Shown here one piece after another: positions 11,882-53,374 of a DNA stretch of 64,000 nt. The translations under genes and the position numbers were made by a program. Every line of letters begins with the position of its first letter. The stretch's first letter is position 1. The notes under the pieces were generated by a model. The model ran no database searches. It was not told the DNA's origin and saw nothing but the letters and a program-made list of their open reading frames with translations. The stretch is from Chrysomallon squamiferum (Eukaryota > Mollusca > Gastropoda > Neomphalida > Peltospiridae): the NCBI GenBank assembly GCA_012295275.1, contig CM022665.1, forward strand, positions 16,172,476 through 16,236,475. Reading direction: 5' to 3'.

Positions 11882-12123
11882 CACATCTTTAGGTCGTGTG
11901 GGTGGCAGAACATCCGCATTTAACAAAAAAAGAGCTAATAATGTGAAAATAAATATTTAACCATTTATTTAAATGTGACGAAAAAGTGCAGTGTATGCGG
12001 ATGCAGAAATCACGACATATCGACAAGAATTGAAAAGGAGAATTCTGTATTTATTATTTATTCATTTAGGTGGGTATACACCCAGAGAGACAAACAGCGA
12101 ACGAGACAGAGATATATTTTTAA

Positions 12124-12125
<2 letters not shown>

Positions 12126-12208
<83 letters not shown>
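12126..12208. repeat. GA dinucleotide microsatellite (83 bp)
   Basis: Uninterrupted GA array in the C-D intergenic region. Confidence 0.97.
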
Positions 12209-12211
<3 letters not shown>

Positions 12212-12973
12212 TCAGCTCGTTAGCTAGTTGGAACGGGTAGTTTCTTTTTTTTCCATTTTTTTTTTCATTCTGACATGCATATGTCTTAGACATATATCAA
12301 ATATGTAGATGTGTACACGTATCTGTGTATGTATGTATGTATGTATGTATATGCCTGTCTGTCTGTTTGTCTACACCACATACAGACTTTTCTATATTCT
12401 AACTATAGATAATCTTACTAAAGTAATAATTTTTTATCTTAAAACTGTCTAATCTCTATTAGTAAAATAGGGAAACTATAAACCTATGACCAATGGTAAA
12501 AACAATTGTATTAATAATTATAATAAATAAATAAAATACCTTAAATGCCGATATAAATGAATAATTAGTTTTGTTTAACAACCCGTAATACCATTTCACG
12601 AGAAAATACGCGGTGACAAACACTTTAAAACAGTTTTTAAATTTGTGAGCTAAGTCAATTAGCGGTGATATTATGGCGAGTTTCGTAAATGAAAGAAACA
12701 CATATTCGAACTTTATAAAGCTCTATACCTAGTTTGGCTCTCTAATTTCATTAATGTCCGCGGGAATATAATATATACGGTCAACAAAGGGAACGTGGGG
12801 TCTGAAGAAAAAATGCGCTTTTCACATACTCGGAGGTCACCGAATAGAACCTCTGAAACTTTGGTCGTGCTGATAAGGAGTTTGGCAGTGGGATTTGGTG
12901 AGATACTTCTTTTGATGCAGTAATTATGCAGTGTAATCTGTGTCATTAACGACTTATTTATGTGTCTGTGTCT

Positions 12974-13012
<39 letters not shown>

Positions 13013-13441
13013 GTAACTTAACATTTATATTAAGATAAATCATCGTGCTTTTTTCCTGACCGTTTCCGTCTTTAAATACGTTTCCTCTGATTGATGCCAT
13101 ATTCTAAATAGGTTATACCAAAACCGTGGATAATTTATTTGAGTTTATTATCTTTTGTGAATTGTAAATGTGTATGTGAAATAATTAATAAATAAGTCAA
13201 GCTGTACTCTTTGTTGATGTGTTATTTATCTAGCCGATGAGGTAATATTGTACCATTACAATAATAAATTACAGTCTAAGCTTGAATTATGACGGGGATG
13301 GTGATAACAAACACTTTAGGAATTGGCACCATGACATTTATTATTATTATTATTATTATCATTATTATTATTGTTTTTATTGTTGTCATTGTTATTGTTT
13401 TATTGTTTTTGCTACTAGTACCACCACTGCTACTGCTACTG

Positions 13442-13474
<33 letters not shown>

Positions 13475-13817
13475 TTATTATTATTATTATTATTATTAAT
13501 GCAATTCTTAATGTATATCTACTCAGTGTTTTATCATAACAGTGATTCATTGTTGATCTATTCAATTTGTTTACATAACATTTTATGAGTCTTAAAATAT
13601 CTCAGTTGGACTTAACTGAACTTCCTTCTTCAGGAAAATAATCCATGTTTGAAATGTTAATACATTCGACATCCTAGCTTAAAATATACTTAATGATATA
13701 TTAAAAGCTTCCCACATTGAAGTTAAAGGCATTGTATGTAATTACGTGTTAAAAGCTTCAGAGATTATAAATATTTCGTTTTATTACCTGATCATGATTA
13801 GGTGTATGTTTTAAATT

Positions 13818-13855
<38 letters not shown>

Positions 13856-14121
13856 CTTCAGGACGGTTATTTTGAGATTATATCTACCTGCGTGTCTGTA
13901 CATACAGGCAATCACACAAAAAAACACACACACACACGTTATATATAAAACATACTTGTATTTGAGTCAGTAAATAAAATGGTTAAACAAATAATAAGAA
14001 CAAATAATAAATTAGTAAATATAAAAAAAAAATGGATAGATATTTAGAGAAATATATATTATTTATTTATTTATTTATTTAGGTGGTTATAAACACAGAG
14101 AGACAAATATACATTGAAAAA

Positions 14122-14126
<5 letters not shown>

Positions 14127-14214
<88 letters not shown>
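14127..14214. repeat. GA dinucleotide microsatellite (88 bp)
   Basis: Uninterrupted GA array downstream of gene D. Confidence 0.97.
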
Positions 14215-14216
<2 letters not shown>

Positions 14217-14422
14217 ATAAGCATAGCGAAAGAGAGAGATACTTAGTACGTAGGTAGAGAAACAAAAAGACAAAGTGAAGAAAAAACGTTCGTCAACAAT
14301 ATTTATATTATGAACACATCACCAGCAATACAACAACACTCTCTTGAAATACACTCTCTTGAAATACACTCTCTTGAAACTAACAACACAACAAACTCAA
14401 AGGTACTGCTCAGAATACTTAA

Positions 14423-14428
14423 TTTATT
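14423..14428 (-). other. Polyadenylation signal of gene D
   Basis: AATAAA on the minus strand about 70 bases after the gene D stop codon. Confidence 0.55.
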
Positions 14429-14498
14429 AATATAATTGCTTTCATCTTGATCTCTGTTGGAGATTTATCGCTCTGTAACGGAACATTGTGAAGAACAG

Positions 14499-17469
<2,971 letters not shown>

Positions 17470-17812
17470 ATTCTGTGATATGAAAGTAGAAGGAGAAAAT
17501 GACTTGGCTACATTTTACGTAGTTCTAAGGTTGTTTAGTGCTAGATGTCCAATCTGTGCTAACAACTAAGTATAACAAAAAAAAAAGGTCAGATCCGTAG
17601 TGAATCATGAAGGCTTCCTTTTTCTTTCGCATGTGTATGAGTGTGTGTGTGTGTGTGTATGTGTGCGTGTGTGTGTGTTAGATAGTATGTATGTATGTGT
17701 GTGTTACAGTGTGTGTGTGTGTGTGTGTGCGTGTCTGTCTGTCAGTGTGTGTACGCAAGTAATTTTTCAATAAAAATACAATAAAAATAAAAATAAATCA
17801 ATCTCAGCTTAC

Positions 17813-17908
17813 CATATTTTATTGACGTACAGGCTGTTAGCAACAAACAAAGATACACTCCAGCAGATTTACGTCTCTGTGTTATCTGAAGCCATATTTT
17901 GTTATATA
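17813..17908 (-). promoter_or_regulatory. TATA box and noncoding first exon of gene D
   Basis: On the minus strand, TATATAA (17902-17908) is followed by a candidate noncoding exon from about 17876 to 17813, ending before a GTAAGCTG donor. This matches the layout of the other three family members. Start site inferred. Confidence 0.6.
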
Positions 17909-18623
17909 CGCACTGACACGTATCTATTACACGCAGTATATTGGTTGCACATTCTCACCTTTTTGATTTCACCTGAGTGACAGGTGGAAATATCACTAAT
18001 CGCTTATTCCTTTGTTATAGAAATGAAAAAATGAAATATAATCTGAATCTCTCTCTCTCTTCCTCTCTCTGAAATATTCTCTCTGTGTGTCTGTTTCTCA
18101 CTCTGTTTATTACTAAAATATATGATGTTAACATTTCAGTTATTAAACCATTTATTAATGTTAATGTATTACGTCAGTTACTAATATTAAATTCATACTT
18201 ACCATACAGATCACCCCCAAATAGTATTAGGACTTTAATTAATATACTTAGGCGAAAATCTAAAGATGTCATGCACTAGGATGTAGGCTTAGATCACCTA
18301 AGGGCCAGTGTTTTAAAATGATCTAGGAAGGTAAATACTTAAAACGCCCCAAAGCACAAACAAGAACAAATCAAACATTAGTGTTGCATAGACTGCTGTG
18401 AGATAATTAAAAACACGCTGTCGTTTGAGAATATTTGAATAGGACTGGTTTTTTGAGAGGTATTCTCGTTGGTGGTGAGCAAAGGAGGGTTCGTTAACGC
18501 AACGTCATTATTCGTGTTTTAACTCAAAATAGTCTAATGTTTATTTTCAGGGCAAATATTTAGTAAAAGATAATATATGCAGATTAAATTAAATATACTG
18601 GTACATAGTTATACATGTGATGC

Positions 18624-18626
<3 letters not shown>

Positions 18627-18677
<51 letters not shown>
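18627..18677. repeat. CA dinucleotide microsatellite
   Basis: About 25 CA units, followed by an AAT run at about 18688-18709. Confidence 0.95.
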
Positions 18678-18679
<2 letters not shown>

Positions 18680-18894
18680 ATTTTTTAATAATAATAATAA
18701 TAATAATAGTAACAATAAAAATTCATCAATAGTATATTTTTACAGTGAAATAAATAATGTTTTTACGATAAAAGTAAATTAATATTCCCTGTATACACTT
18801 TCATCATGTAAGGAATAACATAAAGCAAAATATGAGTGTGTTTTATTATATTTTCCAAAGAAGACTGTATAACAGTCATAAATGTATGTAACAG

Positions 18895-19320
18895 ACGTCC
18901 GACGTTGTAGTAGTAGTGGAAGTAGTACTGGTATATGTAGTAGTAGTAATAGTAATAATATTAAAGGTACAAGCAATAGCAATAGTAAAATAAGTAGTAG
19001 TAGTAGCAGCAGCAGCAGCAGTAATAGAGGTAGTAGTAATAATAGTAGAAGAATAGCGAAAGTGGTAGTAGAAGTAATATTAGTGTTAGTAAAAATAGCA
19101 GTAGTAATAAAAGTAGTAGAAGTACTAAAGCTAATAGTACAAGTAGTAGTATTAATTATAGTGGTAGAAAAGTAGTATTAATAATGGCAATAGTAGATGT
19201 AGTAAAAGTTGTAGCATTAGTACTAGTAGAAACAGTAGCAGAAGAAGTAGTAGTAGTAGTAATAGCAGCAGATGCAGTGGTGGTTATTGCAATAGTTGTA
19301 GTAGAAGAAGTAGTAATGAA
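18895..19320. repeat. Degenerate AGT trinucleotide array (~425 bp)
   Basis: Mostly AGT units with A-to-G and T-to-A variants throughout. It yields serine-rich and valine-rich frames on the plus strand. There is no gene signal. Confidence 0.95.
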
Positions 19321-19505
19321 TTGTAATTTTAAACTTTCGAATATTCAGGCACAGTGGGGAATAAAATGACATATCTCCGATCTTGAATTTTTCTATGCCC
19401 ACGCATAAAGAAAAGAGTCATATCCATGAAGATTCAAAACACAATATCGTTTATGTTATCATGAGCCAAGTCTTGTATAACAGGCCAAAGCAGAGTTTTG
19501 GTAGT

Positions 19506-34603
<15,098 letters not shown>

Positions 34604-35700
34604 CGCGTAACTTCTTGTAAGACCTGTGTGAAGTAAAGATATAATTGTTTATTATTATTGTTGTTGTTGTTGTTTGTTTGTTGTTTTTGTTGTCGTTGTT
34701 ATTATTATTGTTGTTGTTGTTGTTATTATTTTTGCTGTCATTGTTGTTGTTGTTGTTGTTATTATTATTATTGTTATTATTATGATTGCTGTTTTTGTTG
34801 TGGCTGTTGTTTGATTTATAGAAATTAATATAGAAAAATTAAGTATTTTTAAATTTACATTGAACAGCAACAAAACGAAACCTCCGCGCAGATAAAACGA
34901 ACAAAAAGAAACGAAACAAATAAACAAAACAACAAAACCACGCCCTATAACACCCGTCCAAAAAAAAAAATAATAAAAAAAAAAAATAAATAAATAAAAC
35001 AAATAAAATAAAATAAAATAAAACAAATAAAAATAACGTTTCTCTGAACAGTTGTCATACAGGTTATTTAATTATTCTAAAACGCCGCAACCATACCAGT
35101 TACGAAATAATTTCAATGAGATCTTGCGTAAAAACAAATCATCAGTTGTACTGCATTTAATTCAGGTATCTAAGTCACAACCAGTATTCAGAACAAAAAA
35201 ATATATACATATTTTGTTTTTGGTTTTTGCTGGAAGACATAAAATGGTCTATAAAATGCTTAATTTATTTTTTAAAGATCAGTCTATATTAGAATGTGAA
35301 GCGAATCATAATATTATTAATAAATATTTTTCTTGTGGTACATTAAGAAAAACATTACACACTGATAACTGCTATAAAAATTAAAACAAATATGTTAATG
35401 GTATTATAAATTTGATTTCTGGCTGTATTAAATCCAGTTACATTAAATTTTTGTTTCCGGACATTATTTATGGCCATTTCTTTTAGATTAAAAAAAAAAA
35501 TAATAATAATAATGAATAATAATGAATAATGATTCAACATTTTCCTTCTGAAATGAAATAACTAAATTAAAACAAATTGTAATAAAATGAAATAAAAAAA
35601 TAAAAAAATAATAAATGAAAACAATAAAAAAATAAATACATACTGTTATTCTAAGCTTTTTAATAAAATATTCGAAAATGAATAACATAATAATAATAAC

Positions 35701-35739
<39 letters not shown>

Positions 35740-36200
35740 GATAATAGTAATAATAACAGTAATAGTCACACCACTACTACTACTACTACTACAACTACTA
35801 CTACTACTGCTACTACTACTACTACTAGTACTACTACTACTAATAAATTAGAAGCACTGCTCTTTTTGGTTATTAAGGTCAAAAACAATGTATGCACAAA
35901 ATAATAATAAGTAATACTCCTAGTAGTAATAGTAGCAATAGAAGTAGTAGTAGTAGCAGTAAAACGAACAAGGAAAGCAACATTATCATTAGTATGAACA
36001 TGATAACAATAACAATAACATAACAATAATAATATAATTTAATGATGATGATGATGATGATAATTTCAGCAGAAGTAGTAGAAGTAACAAGAGCAGTTGT
36101 TCTTGCAGAAGTAAATAAATAATTCCGTAAAATAATTAATTTGTAAAGATTTGATTTCATTAAACTAAACCCATTCATCTTATTCCAGAAATTTTACAGT
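34604..36200. other. Region upstream of gene E start: 5' UTR junction and trinucleotide-rich DNA
   Basis: The ATG of gene E is preceded by 22 bases and then an ACACAG acceptor, so transcription starts farther upstream. The region contains GTT/ATT arrays (34650-34800), an A-rich tract (34955-35035), and AAT plus ACT arrays (35690-35850). No convincing promoter is visible. Confidence 0.5.
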
Positions 36201-38057
36201 ACTGTTAAACAGATCATCATCGTTATCATCATCATCAACATCATCATCAAAGACAATATTAACGGACTTACCAAGATTTTCAACTACAGTGACGACAACG
36301 TTACAACGAAATGGTAGAAAAAGTATTTTTCTTTGACTCTAGACCCAGAAACAGATCGATAAATCTTCTTTGTGCTTGGAAAATGAAAAGTCTGCGAATA
36401 TATTTATCTATTTTCTGCATGATTATCTCAGTAATTTATTTTCATTTGCCTTGGTAGTGTCAAAATACCTTGGTTCCCTCCCCCCATTTTCTGATTACAA
36501 GAATGTATATACATTTTTTATTAGCGTTATGATGATGATTATTATTATTTTATTATTTATTTATTCTTGGTGTCATAAGACTGTTAACATCATCCGGCTT
36601 CATGTGATAACGTATCACTTACGTACGTACATAATGTACTTTCAGAAATTAAAATAAAAAACATGAAAAAAGTCTCCACCTGTCAGTTAATGAAAAGTAC
36701 AAATATTCTTGAAATATTAATACACAAATAAAAAAATATATATGCACACCCACACACACTCACTCATACACACACCCATCCACACGCACACACAAACACA
36801 CAACAGATATGGTTGATCATATTTTTGTCACAAAAAAACAACAACTACAAAATCCATTTGGAAGAAAAACAAAATCAATTTTCCTTTGTTTAAACTAGAG
36901 GGAAAAAATCATTAAAAAAAACCAAAAACAACATTCGTTATATATTTATTTCTTACTTGTTTATTAAGTTTTCTATTTTTTACTTTTTAACATGTATCAT
37001 TCAATAACTGCATGACATTTTAGTAATCCATATACTGTTGTGATGTAAATGTAAATGTAAAAATTACAAAATATTAATCACGGCATAATAATAATAAGAA
37101 GAAGAAGAAGAAAAGAAGAAGAAGAAGAAGAAGAACAACAACAACAACAACATTACTGTATTATTAATATCATCATCGTCATCATCATCATTATCCTCGT
37201 CCATCTCCTCATTATTATTATTATTCGTATTAATATTAGAACTAGTAGCAGTAGTTGTAACTGTACCATGTGAACACAGTTTAATGTTAGTGAATCTATT
37301 ACACACTTTGCTCTGCAGTGGCCAAACTGAAGCTTCGTCTGCTCTGACTTGCACTGGTTTTGTACGAAAACAAAAGCATACAGCGACTGTTTAATTATTA
37401 ATCTCACGACCAAAAATGACCACCAGCATGGTCCACGAATGTCCAATCTCTGGGCGTGACATATTATGACCGGAGTGAATAAACACAGAGAAAGGTTTCT
37501 GGAAGATCTGTCTACTGCAGACCTCTCTGGTGGAAGAGTGGTGAAAATTACTCCAATTTTATCGTAAAACTGAGGCTGTTGTCAAAGCAGTAATAATAGT
37601 AGCGGTCGTGTAAGCTGAAGTCATTTTCATAATGGTTGTTGTGGTGGTAGTAGACGTCACTGAAGTTAACATGATTTTATGTGTTTAGACCAACCTTTAC
37701 ATACATCTTAATAATAATAATAATGATGATGATGATGATGATGATGATAATAATAATAATAATTATTATTTTTATTATAATTATTATTAATCATTGTTGT
37801 ATTTGTTCTTGTTGTTGGCAATGTAGTAATAACTGTAGTAATAATATTGTTGGCATTATTATAATTATTACTGTTATTGCTACTGTTGTTTCTGCTGTTC
37901 ATTTTTGTTGTTACTCTTGTTTTGGTTTAGTTATTAGAAATACTCTTTAAGCTGAATAACATTTTAAAAGTGTATTTTATTGATTGAAAATTAAATCCAG
38001 TAAAATAAAAACATGGACAGTTTATCAAAAAATCATTACACCATTAGAGGAATACTG

Positions 38058-38106
<49 letters not shown>

Positions 38107-38424
38107 TAAATAAATAAATAATAAAAATAAAAACGCCAAGCAAAAAAAACAAAACAATAATAATAGTTAGGTTAGGTTCTTATCAAGGGCTACTTCTTAG
38201 ATCAATAACCTTGGTAAATTCAAAAACTCAGATTTAATCATAAAATGTAGGAGTTATTAGAGATGTCAAATAAAGCAAAGCAGAACAAACGAACAGTAAT
38301 AAAAACAAATAAACAATGCACTCAGAAATAGAAGGAAGGAACAAAGAGGGAGAATTAGGAGAGAGAGCGACAGAGAAGACAAAGAAAGATAGAGTTATTT
38401 ATACAATAAAAACAAATCAAGAAC

Positions 38425-38491
<67 letters not shown>

Positions 38492-40031
38492 GTCGAAAAC
38501 AACTAACCAAGAACAATAAATTAAGAAAGAGAGAGAGAAAGAGTGAGCTGGACGAAAAAAATAAGAAAGAAAGAGTAACAGAGTGAAAATGAGACTAAAA
38601 TAAAAAATATATATAAAACAATTCTAATAAATAAAGTACCATACCAAAATCAAAACGTTCGCAACTCGAAAACAACAAAGTAAAAAAAAGCTAAAAAACC
38701 ACAAAAGCCAACAAAACCAAAACCAAAACCCCGAAAAAACCAAAAAAAAAACCCACAAAAAAACCAAAAAAAAACAACAAGAAACAACATGAGAAGAAAA
38801 TCTTTTTTTAAGACCATCTTCCTTTATAAATTTGATCATTATAATACATCTGAAAATAAATAACCGTTATTATTAAAATTTGTTGAAATTCTCTTATGTT
38901 ACATTTTACTTATATTTACTGCAGAAGAAGAAACTGTTTCTGCGACCAACAAATATTATCTAATGTAACTATTTTCTAGAAGTCATTAAAACACAATAAT
39001 TCCACTGTTATCTTGAGTTATCTACATCTATTCATTTTCTGTTATTTTAAAAATCATCTCTTTACATTAGCTACTTACACATTACAAAGAACTATTTAGT
39101 TTTTAAAAAAAGGAACGTAACTATTTACTAAATGAACAGTATAGATTTATTTCTTTGAAGTCTATTTTAATTCAGACTCAAGGATATTGAATATTACCAA
39201 TATTTTCTGTATACTTAATTACTTTTATTGTTGTGTGTCTAGGGAGATTTATTTTAATTTACAGTATACATCGTGTTAACAATGTATATAAGTTGTCTTG
39301 GTTTTTATATAGTAATAACGACAATAAAAATAATATTATTATTATTAATAGTATGATGATGATGTTGATGATGATGATGATGATAATACAAAAATTAATA
39401 CAAGAATACGGCACTTTTAATAAACAATATTTAACAACCTGTCAGATTACATATTGAATTATTAATGACACATGTTATTTTTGTTCGTTTAACCTTTATG
39501 TTCTAAGTTTCTTTTTACTTTTGATACACAAAGAAAGACTAAAAGTATATGAGCATTTAGCTAAAGGCACTGCTGAATTCTTAAGTATTTCTTTATTTAT
39601 CAGCAGTGTATATATGATGGCCGTGCTAAAATGTTTGAAAGGTTAATTTGTCTTCTTTTACGAAGCCGTAACGAATAACAAAGGAAACTTGAAACCTTTC
39701 AGAATCACAAGAAATTAAAACTCGCAAGTAGAAATAGCTCTCAAACTAAATAGGATTAATGTATACACGGGAAAAAAAAGAGAGGAAAACGAAATTTCAG
39801 GCTTCAATCCTGAGTCTAATTCAGGATGATGCGTGGACTTAAAGTGCTAATTCTCTGAGAATCTAGTAAGTTGAAATCGGCGATTTCGTAATTACTGGAA
39901 ATCTCGTTAAATTCATAATAAATTTTATTTATACCACTCAGAGTGGAAAACTGTTATATACATTTACTCGAATAATAAACAATAAGAAAAATGAAAAGTC
40001 TTCGTCTTCAGTTAGTGGAGTATGTACTTAC
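36201..40031. other. Intergenic, upstream of gene E; no gene seen
   Basis: Contains GAT/AAT arrays (37715-37790), an AAT array (38058-38102), a GA array (38428-38487) and long A-rich tracts (38680-38790). The unique stretch 37260-37680 lacks a splice-bounded conserved frame. A distal promoter for gene E could lie here, but I cannot point to it. Confidence 0.5.
38428..38487. repeat. GA dinucleotide microsatellite (60 bp)
   Basis: Uninterrupted GA array in the E-F intergenic region. Confidence 0.97.
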
Positions 40032-40176
40032 TTTATTGATACATCTGAAATACCAGAAACACATATGAAAATACACACAGTATTTGCACCTCGTTAAAGT
40101 ATTTAATTTTTCTGAACCTAATACATTAGCGTGTAGAGTGTGAGGAGAGAAACGTATACAGCTGATAGAAGACGAC
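40032..40176 (-). other. Candidate internal noncoding exon, possibly 5' UTR of gene E
   Basis: Strong splice signals frame 145 bases on the minus strand: a pyrimidine-rich GTTGTTTTTAG acceptor at 40177-40178 and a GTAAGTAC donor at 40031. The interior is unique sequence, not a simple repeat. The reading frame is not recognisable. It lies about 5.4 kb upstream of the gene E ATG, which itself sits just after an acceptor. It could also be a lncRNA exon or chance. Confidence 0.3.
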
Positions 40177-41783
40177 CTAAAAACAACAAAACCCCCAGAA
40201 TAAATAAGTATCGAGTAAGTGAAGTACACAGAGTTCAACGACTTCCTTTGACGAAAGTTTAATGAGCTGAACAAGAAATATTTTACATTTACAATAGAGA
40301 AGCTAGGTCCATCAGTTCAAGATAATTTCAGGTTAGTGTGTTTAGACGTTTCACCAACAAATCCGTTACCTCGAGTGCACTGAATCTCAAGCTCAGCACC
40401 GTATTGTATATGTATTTGTATAGGTATGCCTCTATCTGTGTATGTGTCTATTTGTATGTGTATGTGTGCGTATGTTTTTGTGTGGTGTGTGTGTATTTGT
40501 GAGTGTATGTAAAAACACACCTACATACAATAATACACGCCCACGCGTATATAGATATGTATATTTGTATTTATGTTTCTTTCTGTAGATATATGTACGT
40601 ACGTAGATATGTGTATGTATGTATATATGTACGTATGTATATTTGTATGTATGTATGTATGTGTGTATGTATATGTGTATGTATGTATGTATGTATGTAT
40701 GATTGTATGTATGTATGTATGTGTGTATGTACGTATGTATGTATGTATGTATGTGTGTGTATGTTATTTTTTGATGACCGTCACATGCAAACACTGAGGT
40801 CACAGTCTGAACTGAATAAATTCAAACAGTGTACTAGACAGGGTCGATCCTGCAACATTACTTTCGTCAAAAGCACATAATATAAATAACACATATTTGT
40901 TTGTTTGTTTATTTATTTATTTATTTATTTATTTTTCTATTTGTTTCACTGTTTGTTCCTTTATTTATTTACTTAATTCTTACAATTTTACTATTACCAT
41001 TTCTCAGTCGGAGAATCAAACTACTTCGAAATAAAATCTGTTTACTCCTGGCTTTGCTGGAACAATACCAAAATCTTATTAGTGTCTCTGTGCAAAGATC
41101 TCAAACTGGTGAATCCTAAATCTAATAACCCCTTCTTGTTTGACATGTTCTTAATAATCGGCATTTCAAATGTCCCCCGCGTTTGAAGAACTCCAGATGT
41201 TATACTAGAATTAATGAGTCAACAAATGGTAAGAGGTCAGGCTGAGGTGAATGTAAGAATGTGTTAGTTAAAAGATCTGTCTAAAAATCTGAATCAAAAC
41301 TCAACGTACACAAAACAAATATCACAGTTCTGTAGTTAGAATACTTCAGATTGAAAATTCTGCAAAATTGTGTATATAACAGAAGAGAAATAATGTTATT
41401 ATTATTATTTTTTTTATCTACATAATAAACTTCATATCGTGTTCGTAACCTTCTTTCTAAAATCCCAAATAATTTGTTTTAATATACATTTACCATATGT
41501 CAGAATCCTGTTTGATTTTTTAAAAAAAGAAACGTATTAGCTCTCTTACAGTCAGTTTAGATAAAAACATGAGATACATAAACAGAAAGACGTAGATGTA
41601 ACATGACTGTGGTCTCAATCAGATGTCGTATTCATAACAGACATTTAAAGCAGTAAATTGGATATAGACACGGAAAATCATCTCAGATTTAAGCTTACAT
41701 ATCAGCAATAATTTTTTGTGGTACTGTAAATCTGTAACAGTAACTTTATTTATTTACACAAATAACAGATATAAAACGCAAGG

Positions 41784-41820
<37 letters not shown>

Positions 41821-42501
41821 AACAAATAAAACATTGCTTCTACTTCTACACAATAATACTACTGCAGCGGTTAAGTAATATTATTTATCTACTGCTATTC
41901 CTGTAAACTACACACACAGGAATGTTATATTAATTACCACTACTGACACTGCATCTAAATATCTGGGAATTTGTCTTCTGATTTTATTCTCGTTTTGTCA
42001 ACCAGTGCAACACATCAGATTATCTTATAGATTCTGAATTAGGTTACAGATGATATTGGAATTCAAGCTTTCTCAGTACATCCATTTCTGGTTACAAAAT
42101 AATATAAATCATGAACGTCGTTAGCGAATATATCTAATCAAAATGCGAATTAACAACTTTCTGGAACGACCGAAATACTTTAAAAAAATGTATTTTATAT
42201 ATATGGAATAGTTAATGAGTTTACAAATATGTTTTCCATATTTGTAATGTCAAATAAGTGATAAATTACGCTAGATAGAATGAATTATTATTAGCAACGT
42301 ACTAGTTATTGAGACTCAGTCTTATATATAATGTTTTAACAACCGTACAAAATTATGGTATTGTTTACAAAATATTATGAAAATGACAGCAATTACACCA
42401 ACATCCACGTTGTCTAAAACGACAATAACAACGACTACTACTACTAAGAAGATTTTCACTGATCAGAATTGAAAAAACTAGAGTTATAAAAAAGAAAAAA
42501 G

Positions 42502-42550
<49 letters not shown>

Positions 42551-42595
42551 AAAAAAAAGTGGAAAAAAAAAAAAAGGGAGATAAATTTGTTGGCT
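40177..42595. other. Intergenic downstream of gene F; no gene seen
   Basis: Includes a TATG/TATA tetranucleotide tract (about 40590-40762), a TTTA run (about 40905-40935), poly-A runs (41791-41819 and 42500-42576) and unique AT-rich sequence. The 3' UTR of gene F should start at 42595; the adjoining poly-A/poly-T tract hides any polyadenylation signal. Confidence 0.5.
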
Positions 42596-51910
<9,315 letters not shown>

Positions 51911-51922
51911 TTTTACTAGTAT

Positions 51923-53325
51923 CTGTGTTACAAGAGAACAGGCAGAAATGAAAAGTAAAGAGAAAGATGCATCGATAGACATACATTCTTTTACCATCTT
52001 GCTTTCTCTCTTTCCTATCAGGTAAAGATATTCTCGATAATTTAAATAAATATTTAGTAATAACATAAATTAATTCAGAGAATAATTTCCAATCTAAAAT
52101 AGAGAAAGTCTGGAAATTGCAGTTTAAATGTATTTAAGTAGATAAAATGTCTGAATTTTAGATTTTTGTAAGTATTTTAATAACAATTAAAAACACACAC
52201 AACTAAGAAAGTAATGAAATATCAAATCGTCCATGCAAATGTCTAAGAAACTAAACAGGACATTTAACAATTCAAAAACAAAATCTCGAGAAAAGCAAGA
52301 ACTTAGATATAATTATATATAATAAAGAACCCACGAAAAAATTCTAGGAATCAAACAATGTAATTAATAATCCAAATCATAAACAATTAAAATGTTATAA
52401 TTTAAAAAAAAAAAAAAAAAAATTATAATTCAAAAACAAAACTATTTATAACCCACCCAAAACCTAAATATATCCTAGATAAAAACTGAACGAAATTTAA
52501 TAATAAAAAAAGAAAAAGAATGGAAAATAACTTCCCACAATAGCAAAATTTAAAACAAGAACAGCAACAATAAAAAAAAATAACAACATTTTTTTTTTTT
52601 TTTTTAAAGAATTTTACTAAAACGACTAAATTATTTTTAAAAGAATGCATAAAAGAAAATTAAATAAAAAGAACAATGGACAATAAATAACAAAAAGACA
52701 ATACCTTCCCTTCATCGGTCTTTTCTTTTCATCTGACAAAAGAATTAAAAAAATTTCTAAAGAAATTTCTTCCTTTTTGTGGTTCTATTCTTTTTTTTTT
52801 TTTTTTTTTTTTTTTATCTTCCCACTGGTTTCACTAAATATTTCCAAACTGTCAATAGAATTTTATTTACAGTCCTCATATAGTGTCAGGTTTTGATCAA
52901 TGGTCATTAAGCTAACGGCGTCAATTGTACACTGTTCAGACAGGTACAAATTATTAGTTATTTCTCTAACATTTATTCGATATAATCACCATGGCATTGT
53001 CGCCTGTTATATACCTCGTTAAAAAAAAAAAAGAAGAAGAAGAAGAAAAAGAAAATAATAAAATCGAAAAAACAATATTAATAAATAATAAATAATAATA
53101 ATATAAAAAATAATAGATATACAAGTAAATGATGATATTTGCTTCCTAAGTTATATCGATTTACAAGTGTTTTTAATAATTAAATAAACAGGAAAGAAAA
53201 AATTAATTTGTCAACTGTGTTGTATTAAATGAAATAGTTAAATAAATGAATGAATTAATGAATAAATAAATAAACGATCAAGGAATATAATTAAACGCAA
53301 TTCCAATGCAACAATAAACTGATAA

Positions 53326-53374
<49 letters not shown>

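Larger units (their letters stand above)
11882..14422. other. Intergenic between gene C promoter and gene D; no gene seen
   Basis: Contains a GA array (12126-12208), a TA array (about 12975-13008), ATT/ACT arrays (13337-13497), a 35-bp poly-T (about 13821-13855), a GA array (14127-14214) and a 17-bp tandem triplicate (CACTCTCTTGAAATA units, about 14337-14380). The remaining AT-rich sequence shows no splice-bounded coding frame. A recurring AAAGAAATAT motif appears several times between 11500 and 11740. Confidence 0.55.
17909..19505. other. Intergenic between gene D promoter and gene E 3' end; no gene seen
   Basis: Contains a CA array (18627-18677) and a large degenerate AGT array (18895-19320). 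The sequence from 19321 to 19505 should include the 3' UTR of gene E. I see no canonical AATAAA in it. Confidence 0.5.

Noticed and set aside
18882-19369. Serine-rich and valine-rich frames on the plus strand
   Set aside because: AGT trinucleotide array read in different frames; no signal peptide, splice or domain evidence.
35052-35384. 110-aa plus-strand open frame
   Set aside because: Unique sequence but no recognisable domain, signal peptide or splice context; AT-rich frames of this length occur by chance.
40008-40274. 88-aa minus-strand open frame as a protein gene
   Set aside because: The frame runs through plausible splice sites and shows no domain; the segment is listed only as a candidate noncoding exon.
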